A program made the translations under genes and the position numbers. This document shows, piece after piece, positions 1-9,494 of a stretch of DNA of 64,000 nt. Under the pieces are notes generated by a model. The model had not been told where the DNA came from, did no database searches, and saw only the letters and a list, made by a program, of their open reading frames with translations. Source of the DNA: Agrostemma githago (lineage: Eukaryota > Streptophyta > Magnoliopsida > Caryophyllales > Caryophyllaceae); NCBI GenBank assembly GCA_958450325.1, contig OY288256.1:12742557-12806556 (forward strand), in the 5' to 3' direction. Numbering within the stretch: position 1 is the first letter of the stretch; every line of letters starts with the position of its first letter.

Positions 1-1367
1 TCGTATCCCTAATCAAAGATACCCTAAGGTCCACTAACTAATGTAGATAGTGAAGTAGGGGTCGAACCACCAGGAGACGGGACTCAATTACTTGCTCTAA
101 GGTCTAGACTAAAGATTACGGGTCACTATTTTTCGGTTTGTTTGAGTGGACTAACAACTAATTGCTATAAGGTAAATCAATAATAAAAAGGTCTAGGGTC
201 TCAGGTTCACAATGAATGTCAATCGGGTCAGGGAGTCAATTAACAGGTCAATAATCGAACTGTCTAAGGTGTAGGTCCGGTCGGTACTACTACAAACTTT
301 AGAACTAAACTTAACCTGCGGTCGCTAGAATTAAGCTAGTCTACCCAAAATATCGTGACCTAATTAGTCCTTAACCCGGTCGGCGAAAAGTCCTAATTGT
401 GATACTAACTAATTAATCCTGGCCAGTAATTAATCAATCAGAATTAAAAACAATATTCAGGCGACAGTTCATATAATCAGAGACAGGTCAATTTTCTATA
501 ACCCAATTAACCCCCATCGATCCCCTTAAACCCTAGATAAAAATTAGCTACTCATGATAATTATAATTAAATTAACAAAATACGAATTGCAATTAAACAT
601 GATGAATGCGGATTAAATTAAACTACGAGACTGAAATCAGATAACTATGAAAACTAAGAACGAATTAAGACAAGAATTGAACTAGAGAATTAAGACAAGA
701 ATTAAACTAGAGAATTGAAATTAGAATAAGAATTAAAATTAAAGTAGCGATACCGAACAATTTGAGATCTGAAAAAGGAAGAACGAAATACGATGAATCT
801 CGCGAAGAACAACGGAATGAACGTAGTCTTCTACCCTAAGCTAATGTAACGTAATATCTCTAGGAATAGAAAAAGTGATAAGTCAAAAAGTAGTCTGACA
901 ATCCACCTCCAACTGATTTAAAAGAAATCAGTTGGACTTACAAAACAGGCCCATAATTCTAATTAAAAGAAATCCAATCCGCGGCCTGAAAGCAAGGCAC
1001 TCGATCGAGTACATGCGTGCACTCGATCGAGTGGATCCGTATCTGCAGGCTGATTCATCACGGACATAGGCACTCGATCGAGTGCTTATCACCACTCGAT
1101 CGAGTGGGTGCTGCTGGGCTCGTAATTGAGCTATTCATTTGCTTCTTGGCTTTTTCGTTTTCTTCCTCGTCTTCCGTCCTCGTCTCGGCTACCCGGGTTA
1201 TTACTCCAAAATACGCTCGAAATTGCACTTAACCTACAAAATAGCACGAGAACCGACAGTATCGACTTTCTAATAGAAATCGACATTAAACATATAATTA
1301 TGGAAGAAGAAAAGCTCAAAAACGGTTGTCGGGGGACAATAAAATACGATATAAAATACGTTGATCA
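1..1367 (-). repeat. 3' LTR of element 1, clipped by the window edge
   Basis: This matches 10815-12181 at a constant offset of 10814. The missing 12 bases can be inferred from the other LTR, which starts TGATAGGGG on the plus strand. It ends GTTGATCA at 1367, beside the polypurine tract. It holds four CTCGATCGAG palindromes (998-1106) and an 11-bp stem hairpin at 909-935 (CCAACTGATTT, loop AAAAG, AAATCAGTTGG). Short ORFs in it are chance frames. Confidence 0.95.
998..1106. repeat. Palindrome cassette in the element 1 3' LTR
   Basis: Four copies of CACTCGATCGAGTG (the first ends in A) start at 998, 1020, 1071 and 1093. Start-to-start spacings are 22, 51 and 22 bp. Spacer sequences differ while site position is kept. 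The identical cassette is in the other LTR at 11812-11920. Confidence 0.95.
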
Positions 1368-1405
1368 AACTCCCCCAAACCAAACCCTTGCTTGTCCTCA
1401 AGCAA
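1368..1405 (-). promoter_or_regulatory. Polypurine tract and hairpin of element 1
   Basis: On the minus strand the tract TTTGGTTTGGGGGAG lies directly against the 3' LTR, where the plus-strand DNA primer is expected. Just upstream of it (1388-1405) is a 7-bp stem, TTGCTTG and CAAGCAA, around a four-base loop that reads AGGA in the RNA. Element 2 has the same arrangement at 52851-52889. Confidence 0.85.
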
Positions 1406-3112
1406 ACAACTAATACATACAAACGAGGACAAACGAGGACAAGTGATGTGAAACACGACTCAGAGCTGAATTACAATCATTCTCCTAAAATCGACTAAAA
1501 TCGACGAGAAAACATCTAATACATAAGAATGCAACGAGATCAATAATCATGCCATAATCAAACAATTGTCTGCCAAACTTTCAATCTTGCGCGACCAATA
1601 ATGTCGGACTTCCTTACGGTTGTCGCTCGACACTCATAAGTACGGGTAAGTATATATGTGAAGATAGGAAAGAATAAAGACACTCACTCGACTTATGAAA
1701 TATGCATGCAATCGAATATGAAATCAATCTCCCCAATTAAGCACGTGTTCCACCAATCAGGACCATAGTACATGCCAAGGACTTGCAAAGGGTGGCTTAT
1801 ATGTGAGGGAATAAAATGGATTGTGCCTAAAGCGCGTATGGAAATGTGGGGCTAAGACCAGTAGTCGCAGCTACACAATAAAAACTATACATCCAAAAAC
1901 CTCAACTATGGGTTCTGGCCACTAACTAGAAATAAAACTCAAAAGAGCATAAGAGGGAATTTTGTCATCCTCCTAATTATAATTCAATTCTAGTTACAAA
2001 ATCTCGACCGTTCCCCGAAATATTATAAGAAGCATATATGTTTTTTTCTTTTTCTTTTTCTTCTTTTTCTAATTCTATTTTTTTTCCTTTTCTTTTTTCA
2101 TTTTCTTTCTTTCTTTCTTTATCATGCTTCTATATTTTTTCCAATTCAGACAAGGGGAAGGCGAATACAGAGTCACATAACAGTATTACCCACTAAGATC
2201 CAAAAGGTATAGAAATCCAAATTATGACCGAGTAGTGGAATAATTCTCAATTAAGCTCACTGCGACTGTCCTGGTAAGGTAGGTTGTTCTGGGTTGTAGC
2301 TAATCGATATAAATATCATGAAAACTGGCTTGCAACAGCTGAAACGGGCTAAACAGAGGAAAAATAACCTAAATCTACAAGGTAGTAAAAATGGGTCATT
2401 TTGGCTATGTGGAGCTCGTCAAAAACAGAAATGCCTTTCCTCAAGTACCTCCTCCTCAAACCAAACACGTATTCAATATCAAGAGACAGACGTCATATTT
2501 ATGCAAATATATGTTACACATCCCATAAGGAGAAACCACTCAATTCCTAAATATAAATGAGACCAGTTATAGATGTTACTGGCCTAGGAAGCTCTAATTC
2601 CTTAGAATTTTTGTGGTTTGCCGACAAAATGGTCAAATTTACTCATTTGGCAATTAACGGTTCAATAGGCAATCATATCAAAATCATCTCATCTCAAGTA
2701 TTACATGCATTCAGGTACGAATTTAGCTGTCAATTAGGAGAGGTCACGTAAAATGCAATGTCATCATCGCCGTTTTGCATGTTTCACAACAGACACAAGA
2801 CAGACACAAAGCACACAAAAATAAAATCTTTTTGGATTTTTCTGATTTTTCTATTTTTTTTGAGTTTTTAAATTTTTTTTTTGAAAGCACACAACAGAAA
2901 ATAAAAGCACACAAAAAACACACAAATCCTCCCCCAAACCTAAATGTCACAGTGTCCTCAATGTGACTCTACAGCATATATGACAAATAAATCCACAGCC
3001 AATCCTAAGGACAACTCGACCTAAGGGGAAGAAAAAATCTAAGAAAACAATAAAAACAGAAATAAAAAGGAAAGAAAGTACCGTATATACAATGGTAGCT
3101 CCTCCAAACCAG
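1406..3112 (-). other. Long 3' untranslated region of element 1
   Basis: No credible coding sequence. The stretch is collinear with 52890-54350 of element 2: both contain GCCAAGGACTT, an A-rich polypurine tract in the RNA sense (plus strand T/C run about 2040-2125 here, about 53485-53575 in element 2) and, nearest the ORF, a second polypurine tract plus hairpin. Conservation of about 1.5 kb of noncoding sequence between two families suggests a cis function, which is an inference. Confidence 0.7.
2928..2967 (-). promoter_or_regulatory. Internal polypurine-tract-like site with hairpin, element 1
   Basis: The minus strand carries GGTTTGGGGGAGGA (about 2928-2940), close in sequence to the true polypurine tract at 1368. 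Beside it is a 9-bp stem with one mismatch (2946-2954 with 2959-2967) around the same AGGA loop. Element 2 has the same pair at 54193-54230 with different stem bases that still pair. Confidence 0.6.
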
Positions 3113-4621
3113 CTAATCAGCCATCTCATCGTCTCCGCCGGTCCCAGATGGACCGGCTCCAGTATCGCCCTGGCCTGAGCCGCTAGCACCACCTTGCGGA
3201 CCCGACTGTCGCAAGCCTCTCAACCACTGTGCTCCTAGGCCGCCGTAGGTGTGCCCGTAGTCCGGACCCCAAGCAGCTGGATCAACCCCATAATCGTGGA
3301 AAATACCACTAGTATCTCCCGGACCTCTCCAGTAGGACGGGTGCTGAGGCGCCGAGATGCCTTGAGTAAGCATGTACTCGTGGATCTCGCGGTTGACGAT
3401 GCTCTGATTAATCCCCTCGTGTACCCGTCTCTGGTGCTCATAAACTGGATCATACATAAATGGATACGGGTGCGGAAACTCGGCACCCGGAGTCTGGGAC
3501 GGGAAGGCCGGGGTGGGTGTAGGTGTGACCCTAGGGGGCTCGGTCTCGTCGGATTCGGTCTGTACGCGAACCCTACGTCGAGGGGGTTGGGCATCCTCCT
3601 CGAAAATGAAGAGCTCCTCGGGAATGAGGTAGCTCGGTGGGTCGGGTGTGTCCTCGCCTGCGGGAGTGGGTGGTAATGCAAGTAGCGGGGGTAGGATCGT
3701 CCCTTCGACAACCGGGATTTTCATCCAAACCTTGTCTCGGACGCGCCACGAAAATTTCGGGGGATTGCCCCGAATCCACTTCAAAGTGGAGAAGAGGTAG
3801 CCACGGTCTAGCAAAGGGACGCGGTCGGTGAGACTCTCAAAAGTGACTGACTCCCCAAAACCCCTAATATAGCGCTTTGCTAGCGCGGTGACGATGGCTC
3901 CACAACCAATCGGTCCAGAGCCATTGATCTGGCGCTGGATTCCGACACAGATCATACCCGGTGCACTAAACGCCTTCAGGGATTGCCTAAAGGGGTTTAG
4001 GTAGTGTCCTAGAATCAACACCTCCAATGAGTGAAGTTTACTCATGTCGGAGAGTGGAAAAACCACATGACTCAAAATCCGCAAGAAGAGGCGGATAGTA
4101 GGGTGTGGGATGGCGTTGAGCGCCATAGCGGTGACAGTTGCACCACGACCCGAAAATAACTTAAAGTAGGGGGGTGCTTTCGAACTCTCGGGTATGTCTA
4201 GGATGTCTTCAGCTTGGTTAGAGGTAAGTCTAAGACACTCGGACAATGTACTAAGATAGATGGATTGCTCCTCATTGTTTAACCGAAAAGATATCATACT
4301 CTCTTGTCTATCAAATTCAAATGAACTTAAAACTTCCAAAGTGAGTACTCGGTAAGATAACTCACGTAGTGTCCATAAGCCACCGAATCCGGTCATGGAC
4401 AAGAGATGCGATAATTGCTCGTTCAAACCGAGCTCGATTGCGAATTGCGACGAGCAGCACCGGGTAGCCTCCATCGTCCTAGGTATCAAGGTAACTAAAC
4501 GAGCTCTTTGGGCCTCGTCCCTGCATTCAATTTCTTCATATCCCGGCACAGGCTGAACAGCCGGCTGCCTTGCATTCCTGTTCCTGTTGTTGTTTCGGGG
4601 CGGATTCCTTCTTCCTGCCAT
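3113..4621 (-). CDS. Athila 3' ORF in the env position, function unknown
   Basis: The ATG at 4621 opens the conserved part and gives 502 residues; an in-frame ATG at 4687 would add 22. The start is basic and Asn/Arg/Pro-rich. Residues about 25-330 form a globular region containing a PHPTIRLFLRIL-type stretch and a GPIGCG motif. The last 150 residues are rich in Pro, Gly and Ser and end in acidic residues. It is homologous to the ORF at 54351-55898, matching in the block before the proline-rich tail. Athila elements usually carry an extra ORF here, often called env-like, but I see no clear signal peptide or strong membrane segment, so an envelope role is not supported. It looks like the ATHILA ORF-1 style of retrotransposon protein. 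The frame is open along its full length. Confidence 0.75.
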   Translation of the reverse strand: MAGRRNPPRNNNRNRNARQPAVQPVPGYEEIECRDEAQRARLVTLIPRTMEATRCCSSQFAIELGLNEQLSHLLSMTGFGGLWTLRELSYRVLTLEVLSSFEFDRQESMISFRLNNEEQSIYLSTLSECLRLTSNQAEDILDIPESSKAPPYFKLFSGRGATVTAMALNAIPHPTIRLFLRILSHVVFPLSDMSKLHSLEVLILGHYLNPFRQSLKAFSAPGMICVGIQRQINGSGPIGCGAIVTALAKRYIRGFGESVTFESLTDRVPLLDRGYLFSTLKWIRGNPPKFSWRVRDKVWMKIPVVEGTILPPLLALPPTPAGEDTPDPPSYLIPEELFIFEEDAQPPRRRVRVQTESDETEPPRVTPTPTPAFPSQTPGAEFPHPYPFMYDPVYEHQRRVHEGINQSIVNREIHEYMLTQGISAPQHPSYWRGPGDTSGIFHDYGVDPAAWGPDYGHTYGGLGAQWLRGLRQSGPQGGASGSGQGDTGAGPSGTGGDDEMAD

Positions 4622-5122
4622 GACTATAGCATAATAACAAAACCGAATTATACAAAAATCCCACAAAAAACACAACATCTCGGCCAAAATTAGACCCTAT
4701 ACACAAAAATCGATTTTTGAGCATAAAGTGGTGAAATCAACACAAAATCAAGCATGCAATGGGATTAGTATATAACTAAGGATGAAATTAAACTATAAAA
4801 TCAAGAAAAGAAGCAAGGAAATCAAAAATCCCGTAATATACCTCAAGGGTGACGGTTTGGACGAGAATAGGGGAGAAAGGGACTAAAATTTCAGAAATCG
4901 ACACCAAGAAACACAAAGAAACACTCCCAATTGCAATTTAGAAGCAAAAATTGTGAGATTTGGTGAGGAATTGATGAAATAAGAGTGACTTGGGTGAATT
5001 GGGGGTTAGGGTTCTTAGGTAATATGAGGGGGAGGGGTTTTTAATGAAAAAACTGATTTGAAAAGAAGATTAGGAAACAAATAAAAGAAGACGAAAAAAC
5101 CGAAGTTGGACCCGGTTCAGGG

Positions 5123-5230
5123 GCACTCGACCGAGTGCAAGAGCCACTCGATCGAGTGAACCCTTCGAAACTGGGCAGTAGCTACTCCGTAAGTGCACTC
5201 GACCGAGTGCAAGGGCCACTCGGTCGAGTG
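5123..5230. repeat. Palindrome cassette in the element 1 pol-ORF spacer
   Basis: Sites start at 5123 (CACTCGACCGAGTG), 5145 (CACTCGATCGAGTG), 5195 (CACTCGACCGAGTG) and 5217 (CACTCGGTCGAGTG). Spacings are 22, 50 and 22 bp, as in the LTR. The text between the pairs contains GGGCAGTAGCTAC, which recurs between pairs in the solo LTR near 61785. Confidence 0.93.
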
Positions 5231-5434
5231 ACCACTGCACCTGCTACACCTCGCCTTTTTCCCATTAAATTGCTTCCAAATCCTGAAATTAAATCAATTA
5301 AATCGTAAAATTCCCTCGTCCTCACTCGATAAATAATACTAACTCCCAATTAGAGCTACCAAGCTAAAAAATAAAAATAAAAATAAAAATAAAAAAAATG
5401 CGGAAAGGGAAATTACAAATTTATACAAGTGGTG

Positions 5435-5450
5435 CCGGGTTGCCTCCCGG
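5435..5450 (-). other. Conserved hairpin just 3' of pol (element 1)
   Basis: The plus strand reads CCGGGTTGCCTCCCGG, a 5-bp stem with a 6-base loop, followed by an AGCGCTGG block and a GTCCCG...CGACCG block. Element 2 has the same set at 56809-56854. The distance to the pol stop is about 50 bp in both. Confidence 0.6.
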
Positions 5451-5498
5451 TTAGCGCTGGTTTTTACGGTCCCGCTCGACCGGTTTACCTCAATTTGA

Positions 5499-8400
5499 TT
5501 AGGTGGAATCGAGAGTGTCGTTGAGGTCCATGGCCTCTATGACACCGACGTATGCACCTTCGTGATAGAGCTTGAGGCGTTGACCGTTCACCTTGAATAT
5601 TTCGCCTTTGTCGGTAGTGAGTGTAACCGACCCGAATTTATTCACTTCAGTCACCGTGAACGGTCCAGACAATCGGGATTTAAGTTTCCCGGGAAAGAGT
5701 CTAAGTCGGGAATTAAATAAAAGTACCTTATCGCCGACATGGAACTCTCGGGGGATAATGCGCTTATCATGCCATCTTTTAGTCCGCTCCTTATAAATTC
5801 TCGCGTTGTCATAAGCATGGAGACGGAATTCATCTAGTTCGTTCAATTGCATGAGGCGCTTCTCTCCGGCTAGCTTCGGATCGAGATTGAGCTCCTTTAA
5901 GGCCCACATAGCCTTAAACTCGAGCTCGACGGGTAGATGGCAAGCCTTGCCATAAACAAGCCTATACGGGGATGTCCCGATAGGAGTCTTGAATGCGGTC
6001 CGGTAAGCCCAAAGAGAATCGTCGAGCTTCGAACTCCAATCTTTTCTCGAAGTATGGACAACCTTCTCAAGAATAGACTTGATCTCACGGTTCGAGATCT
6101 CGACTTGTCCACTAGTTTGTGGATGGTAGGCTAGCCCAGTACGGTGGTGAACACCGTATTTCTTCAGTAGCTTAGTGAGTTGGCGTTCATGAAAATGTGA
6201 ACCGCCATCACTAATAATAGCCCGTGGGACCCCAAAACGCGGAAATATTGTCTTCTTAAAGAGCCGGATCACCACTTTAGCATCGTTAGTAGGTGAAGCG
6301 ATGGCTTCCACCCACTTAGAAACATAGTCTACGGCGACCAAAATATACCGATTCCCATAGGAAGAAGGGATTGGTCCTTGGTAATCTATACCCCAAACAT
6401 CAAATAGTTCTACTTCAAGAATCCCGGTTTGAGGCATTTCGTGTCGCCGAGAAATATTTCCCGTTCGTTGGCTTGCATCGCAAGAACGGATAAAAGTGGT
6501 GGCATCTCTGAGAATAGTGGGCCAATAGAAACCCGATTGCATTACCTTCGCGAATGTCTTCGAAGGACCATGATGTCCACCATAAGGAGAGGAATGACAC
6601 CTAGTGAGGATAGAATGTACCTCACTCTCGGGAATACACCTCCTGAATAAGCCATCTGAACATTCTCGGAAGAGATTTGGGTCGTCCCAAAAATACCTCT
6701 TCACATCATGTAGAAATCGCTTCTTCTGCTGATACTGAAGGTCGGGAGGTAGAGTACCTCCAACTAGGAAGTTGGCATAATCAGCAAACCATGGAGTGTC
6801 CATGGTAATAGCGAGCAAATGGTCATCGGGGAATGAATCGTCAATTGGAGCGAGATCCCCACCATCATATCTTAGCCGGGATAGGTGATCGGCTACGACA
6901 TTCTCGGCCCCGGACTTATCACGGATCTCCAAGTCAAACTCCTGCAATAATAGGATCCATCTAATAAGTCTCGGTTTGGCCTCCTTCTTCGCTAGAAGGT
7001 ACTTCAAGGCTGCATGATCTGTATACACTATCACCTTCGAGCCAATGAGATAGGCCCGAAACTTGTCTAGAGCATAGATGATGGCCAATAACTCCTTCTC
7101 CGTGGTAGCATAATTGATCTGCGCCATATCTAACGTCCGACTAGCATAGTAGATCGCATGTAAAGCCTTGTCTTTCCTTTGCCCGAGCACGGCTCCTACA
7201 GCGTAATCGCTAGCATCGCACATAACCTCGAAAGGCAAATCCCAATCGGGAGCTCGGATAATAGGTGCGGAAACGAGAGCCTGCTTAATCCTGTCAAAAG
7301 CTCGAGCACACTCGTCAGTAAAAACGAACGGGGCATCTTTGAGGAGCAGCTGAGTCAGAGGCTTGGCAATCTTGGAGAAATCTTGGATGAAACGGCGGTA
7401 AAAACCCGCGTGACCAAGAAAACTCCGCACACCCTTAACATTAACGGGGTATGGTAATTGCTCAATCACCTCGACTTTCGCTTTATCCACTTGGATGCCG
7501 CGTTCGGACACTAAATGACCCAAAACGACTCCCTCAGTCACCATGAAGTGACATTTCTCCCCGTTTAAGACCAAATTGGTCTCCTCACAACGTTGCAAGA
7601 CCCGTGTAAGATTAAGTAAACATGCATCATAATCAGTGCCATATACACTGAAATCATCCATGAAGACTTCCATGACAGACTCGATAAGGTCCGAGAATAT
7701 GGACATCATACAACGTTGAAAAGTGGCCGGGGCATTACAAAGGCCAAAAGGCATCCTTCGGTATGCGAAGGTGCCGTAGGGACAGGTGAAAGTAGTCTTC
7801 TCCTGGTCATCTGGGTGAATTGGGATTTGGAAAAATCCCAAGTAGCGATCTAAGTAGCAGAAGTACTTATGGCAAGCAAGACGCTCTAGCATCTGGTCAA
7901 TGAAGGGGAGTGGGAAATGGTCTTTCCTAGTAACTACATTCAGCTTACGGTAGTCAATACACATTCTCCATCCAGTCACTAATCGAGTAGAAATAAGTTC
8001 ATTCCTCTCGTTCGTGATAACCGTGGTCCCTCCCTTCTTAGGGACCACTTGGACTGGACTAACCCATTTAGAGACGGAAATGGGATAGACAATGCCAGCA
8101 TCTAGGAGTTTCATAACCTCCTTCTTAACCACATCCTGCATGTTCGGGTTCAACCTACGTTGTCCCTGAATGGAGGGTCTATGGTCTCCCTCTAAGTGAA
8201 TGCGATGCATGCAAAACTCGGGACTAATGCCACGTAGGTCATCAATACTGTACCCAATAGCCTTCTTATGTCGTCGTAAAATGACTAACAACTCCGAAAG
8301 TTGGCTATCTGTGAGTGCAGCGTTGGCAATTACGGGGTTTAGACCCTTATCATCTAGAAATGCATATTTCAAATTAGAGGGGAGGGGTTTTAGTTCAGGT

Positions 8401-9494
8401 TTACTTACCTCGACCTCCTTTTTAGGGGTGCCGAGACTGTATACCTTCTCGATAGTGCTCTCCTTTCCGTTTAGCATGCGTTCCAGCTCATCCACTTCCG
8501 CGCTCCATGATCTCTTCTCGGCATCAGCTTCGCCGGATGTTAGCAATTTCTCCAAAGGGTCCCTGCCAAGATAGTCGTCAATATAATTTTCTATTTCCAA
8601 ATCAATGACATCTATGCTATAGCAAGACTCCTCTATCATGGGCTTCTTAAGAGCTTGATCGAGACTAAAAGTCACGGTATCATCTCCTACGGAGAGTGTG
8701 AGCTTCCCATTCTTGACGTCGATGATCGCCCCTGCCGTGTGTAGGAAAGGGCGACCGAGGATAATGGGTATTATGGCATCCTCAGCCATGTCTAAGACAA
8801 CAAAGTCTACGGGAATAAAGAATTTCCCTACTTGGACCGGGACATCCTCTAAGACACCTAAAGGATATTTGACCGATCGATCAGCCATCTGCAGAGTCAT
8901 ATTAGTACATTTCAAAACACCCATATTCAATTTCTGACAAATAGAATACGGCATGACACTGACGCTAGCTCCTAAGTCACACAGGGCCTTATCGATAGCT
9001 AATGTCCCTATAGTACAAGGGATAGAAAAACTCCCTGGATCCTTGAGCTTTGGCGGAGTACGACTCTGTAGTAGTGCGCTGCATTCCTCTGTGAAAGCAA
9101 CTGTCTCAGTTTCACTAAAAGACCGCTTACGAGTTAGTATTTCTTTCATGAATTTCGCGTAAGCAGGAACTTGAGTGATCAAATCAGTAAAAGGAACACT
9201 TACCTGCAGATTCTTAACGACTTCCATAAACTTACCGAACTGTTGATCGAGCTTTGTCTTACGCTGTCGGTGGGGAAATGGAAGTATGATCGGAATCGCA
9301 GGCTCCTTGGCTTGAGACAGGGACGCTTGAGAAGAATTAGCATCCTTAATTGAAACCTGGGGATGAAAAGAAGTAGAGTTAGGTGTTACGTTATCCACTC
9401 GATCGAGTACAGGCTGACTCGGTCGAGTGTCATCATACTCGATCGAGTCACCTGTCGGCACTCGGTCGAGTGTCATCATACTCGATCGAGTCAC
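5499..9494 (-). CDS. Protease-RT-RNase H-integrase polyprotein (pol) of element 1
   Basis: The frame is open for 1331 residues. In order: a linker encoded by palindromes (1-40); a retropepsin-like protease with the CDLGAS active site (DLGA at 173-176) and an ILGRPF motif near 245; reverse transcriptase about 475-660 with IDYRKLN, a catalytic LD at 548-549, MPFGLCNAPATF and the FMDD box at 611-614; RNase H about 755-870 with CDASD and YTDHAAL; integrase with an HHCC-type segment at 960-1009 and DDE residues near D1037, D1096 and E1132. Two oddities: the last zinc-binding cysteine of integrase appears to be serine (SCDAS, 1004-1008), and YLDRYLG replaces the usual YLDGYSG at the first RT aspartate. 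Both could impair activity. The first ATG is not a natural start: in element 2 gag and protease are one frame, and here a 43-bp duplication splits them. Confidence 0.92.
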   Translation of the reverse strand: MTRSSMMTLDRVPTGDSIEYDDTRPSQPVLDRVDNVTPNSTSFHPQVSIKDANSSQASLSQAKEPAIPIILPFPHRQRKTKLDQQFGKFMEVVKNLQVSVPFTDLITQVPAYAKFMKEILTRKRSFSETETVAFTEECSALLQSRTPPKLKDPGSFSIPCTIGTLAIDKALCDLGASVSVMPYSICQKLNMGVLKCTNMTLQMADRSVKYPLGVLEDVPVQVGKFFIPVDFVVLDMAEDAIIPIILGRPFLHTAGAIIDVKNGKLTLSVGDDTVTFSLDQALKKPMIEESCYSIDVIDLEIENYIDDYLGRDPLEKLLTSGEADAEKRSWSAEVDELERMLNGKESTIEKVYSLGTPKKEVEVSKPELKPLPSNLKYAFLDDKGLNPVIANAALTDSQLSELLVILRRHKKAIGYSIDDLRGISPEFCMHRIHLEGDHRPSIQGQRRLNPNMQDVVKKEVMKLLDAGIVYPISVSKWVSPVQVVPKKGGTTVITNERNELISTRLVTGWRMCIDYRKLNVVTRKDHFPLPFIDQMLERLACHKYFCYLDRYLGFFQIPIHPDDQEKTTFTCPYGTFAYRRMPFGLCNAPATFQRCMMSIFSDLIESVMEVFMDDFSVYGTDYDACLLNLTRVLQRCEETNLVLNGEKCHFMVTEGVVLGHLVSERGIQVDKAKVEVIEQLPYPVNVKGVRSFLGHAGFYRRFIQDFSKIAKPLTQLLLKDAPFVFTDECARAFDRIKQALVSAPIIRAPDWDLPFEVMCDASDYAVGAVLGQRKDKALHAIYYASRTLDMAQINYATTEKELLAIIYALDKFRAYLIGSKVIVYTDHAALKYLLAKKEAKPRLIRWILLLQEFDLEIRDKSGAENVVADHLSRLRYDGGDLAPIDDSFPDDHLLAITMDTPWFADYANFLVGGTLPPDLQYQQKKRFLHDVKRYFWDDPNLFRECSDGLFRRCIPESEVHSILTRCHSSPYGGHHGPSKTFAKVMQSGFYWPTILRDATTFIRSCDASQRTGNISRRHEMPQTGILEVELFDVWGIDYQGPIPSSYGNRYILVAVDYVSKWVEAIASPTNDAKVVIRLFKKTIFPRFGVPRAIISDGGSHFHERQLTKLLKKYGVHHRTGLAYHPQTSGQVEISNREIKSILEKVVHTSRKDWSSKLDDSLWAYRTAFKTPIGTSPYRLVYGKACHLPVELEFKAMWALKELNLDPKLAGEKRLMQLNELDEFRLHAYDNARIYKERTKRWHDKRIIPREFHVGDKVLLFNSRLRLFPGKLKSRLSGPFTVTEVNKFGSVTLTTDKGEIFKVNGQRLKLYHEGAYVGVIEAMDLNDTLDST

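Larger units (their letters stand above)
4622..5498 (-). other. Spacer between pol and the 3' ORF, element 1
   Basis: Noncoding. It holds the four-palindrome cassette at 5123-5230, a short AAAAT-type repeat near 5370-5395 and the conserved CCGGG hairpin at 5435-5450 close to the pol stop. In the RNA it would be the leader region for the 3' ORF if that is expressed from a spliced or internal transcript. Confidence 0.6.

Noticed and set aside
1126..1413. ORFs in the LTRs, including 1126-1413 and 11940-12290
   Set aside because: They run across LTR boundaries into different flanks and share no known protein motif.
3251..3676. 141-codon plus-strand ORF opposite the 3' ORF of element 1
   Set aside because: It is an antisense shadow of the conserved minus-strand ORF and has no equivalent in element 2.
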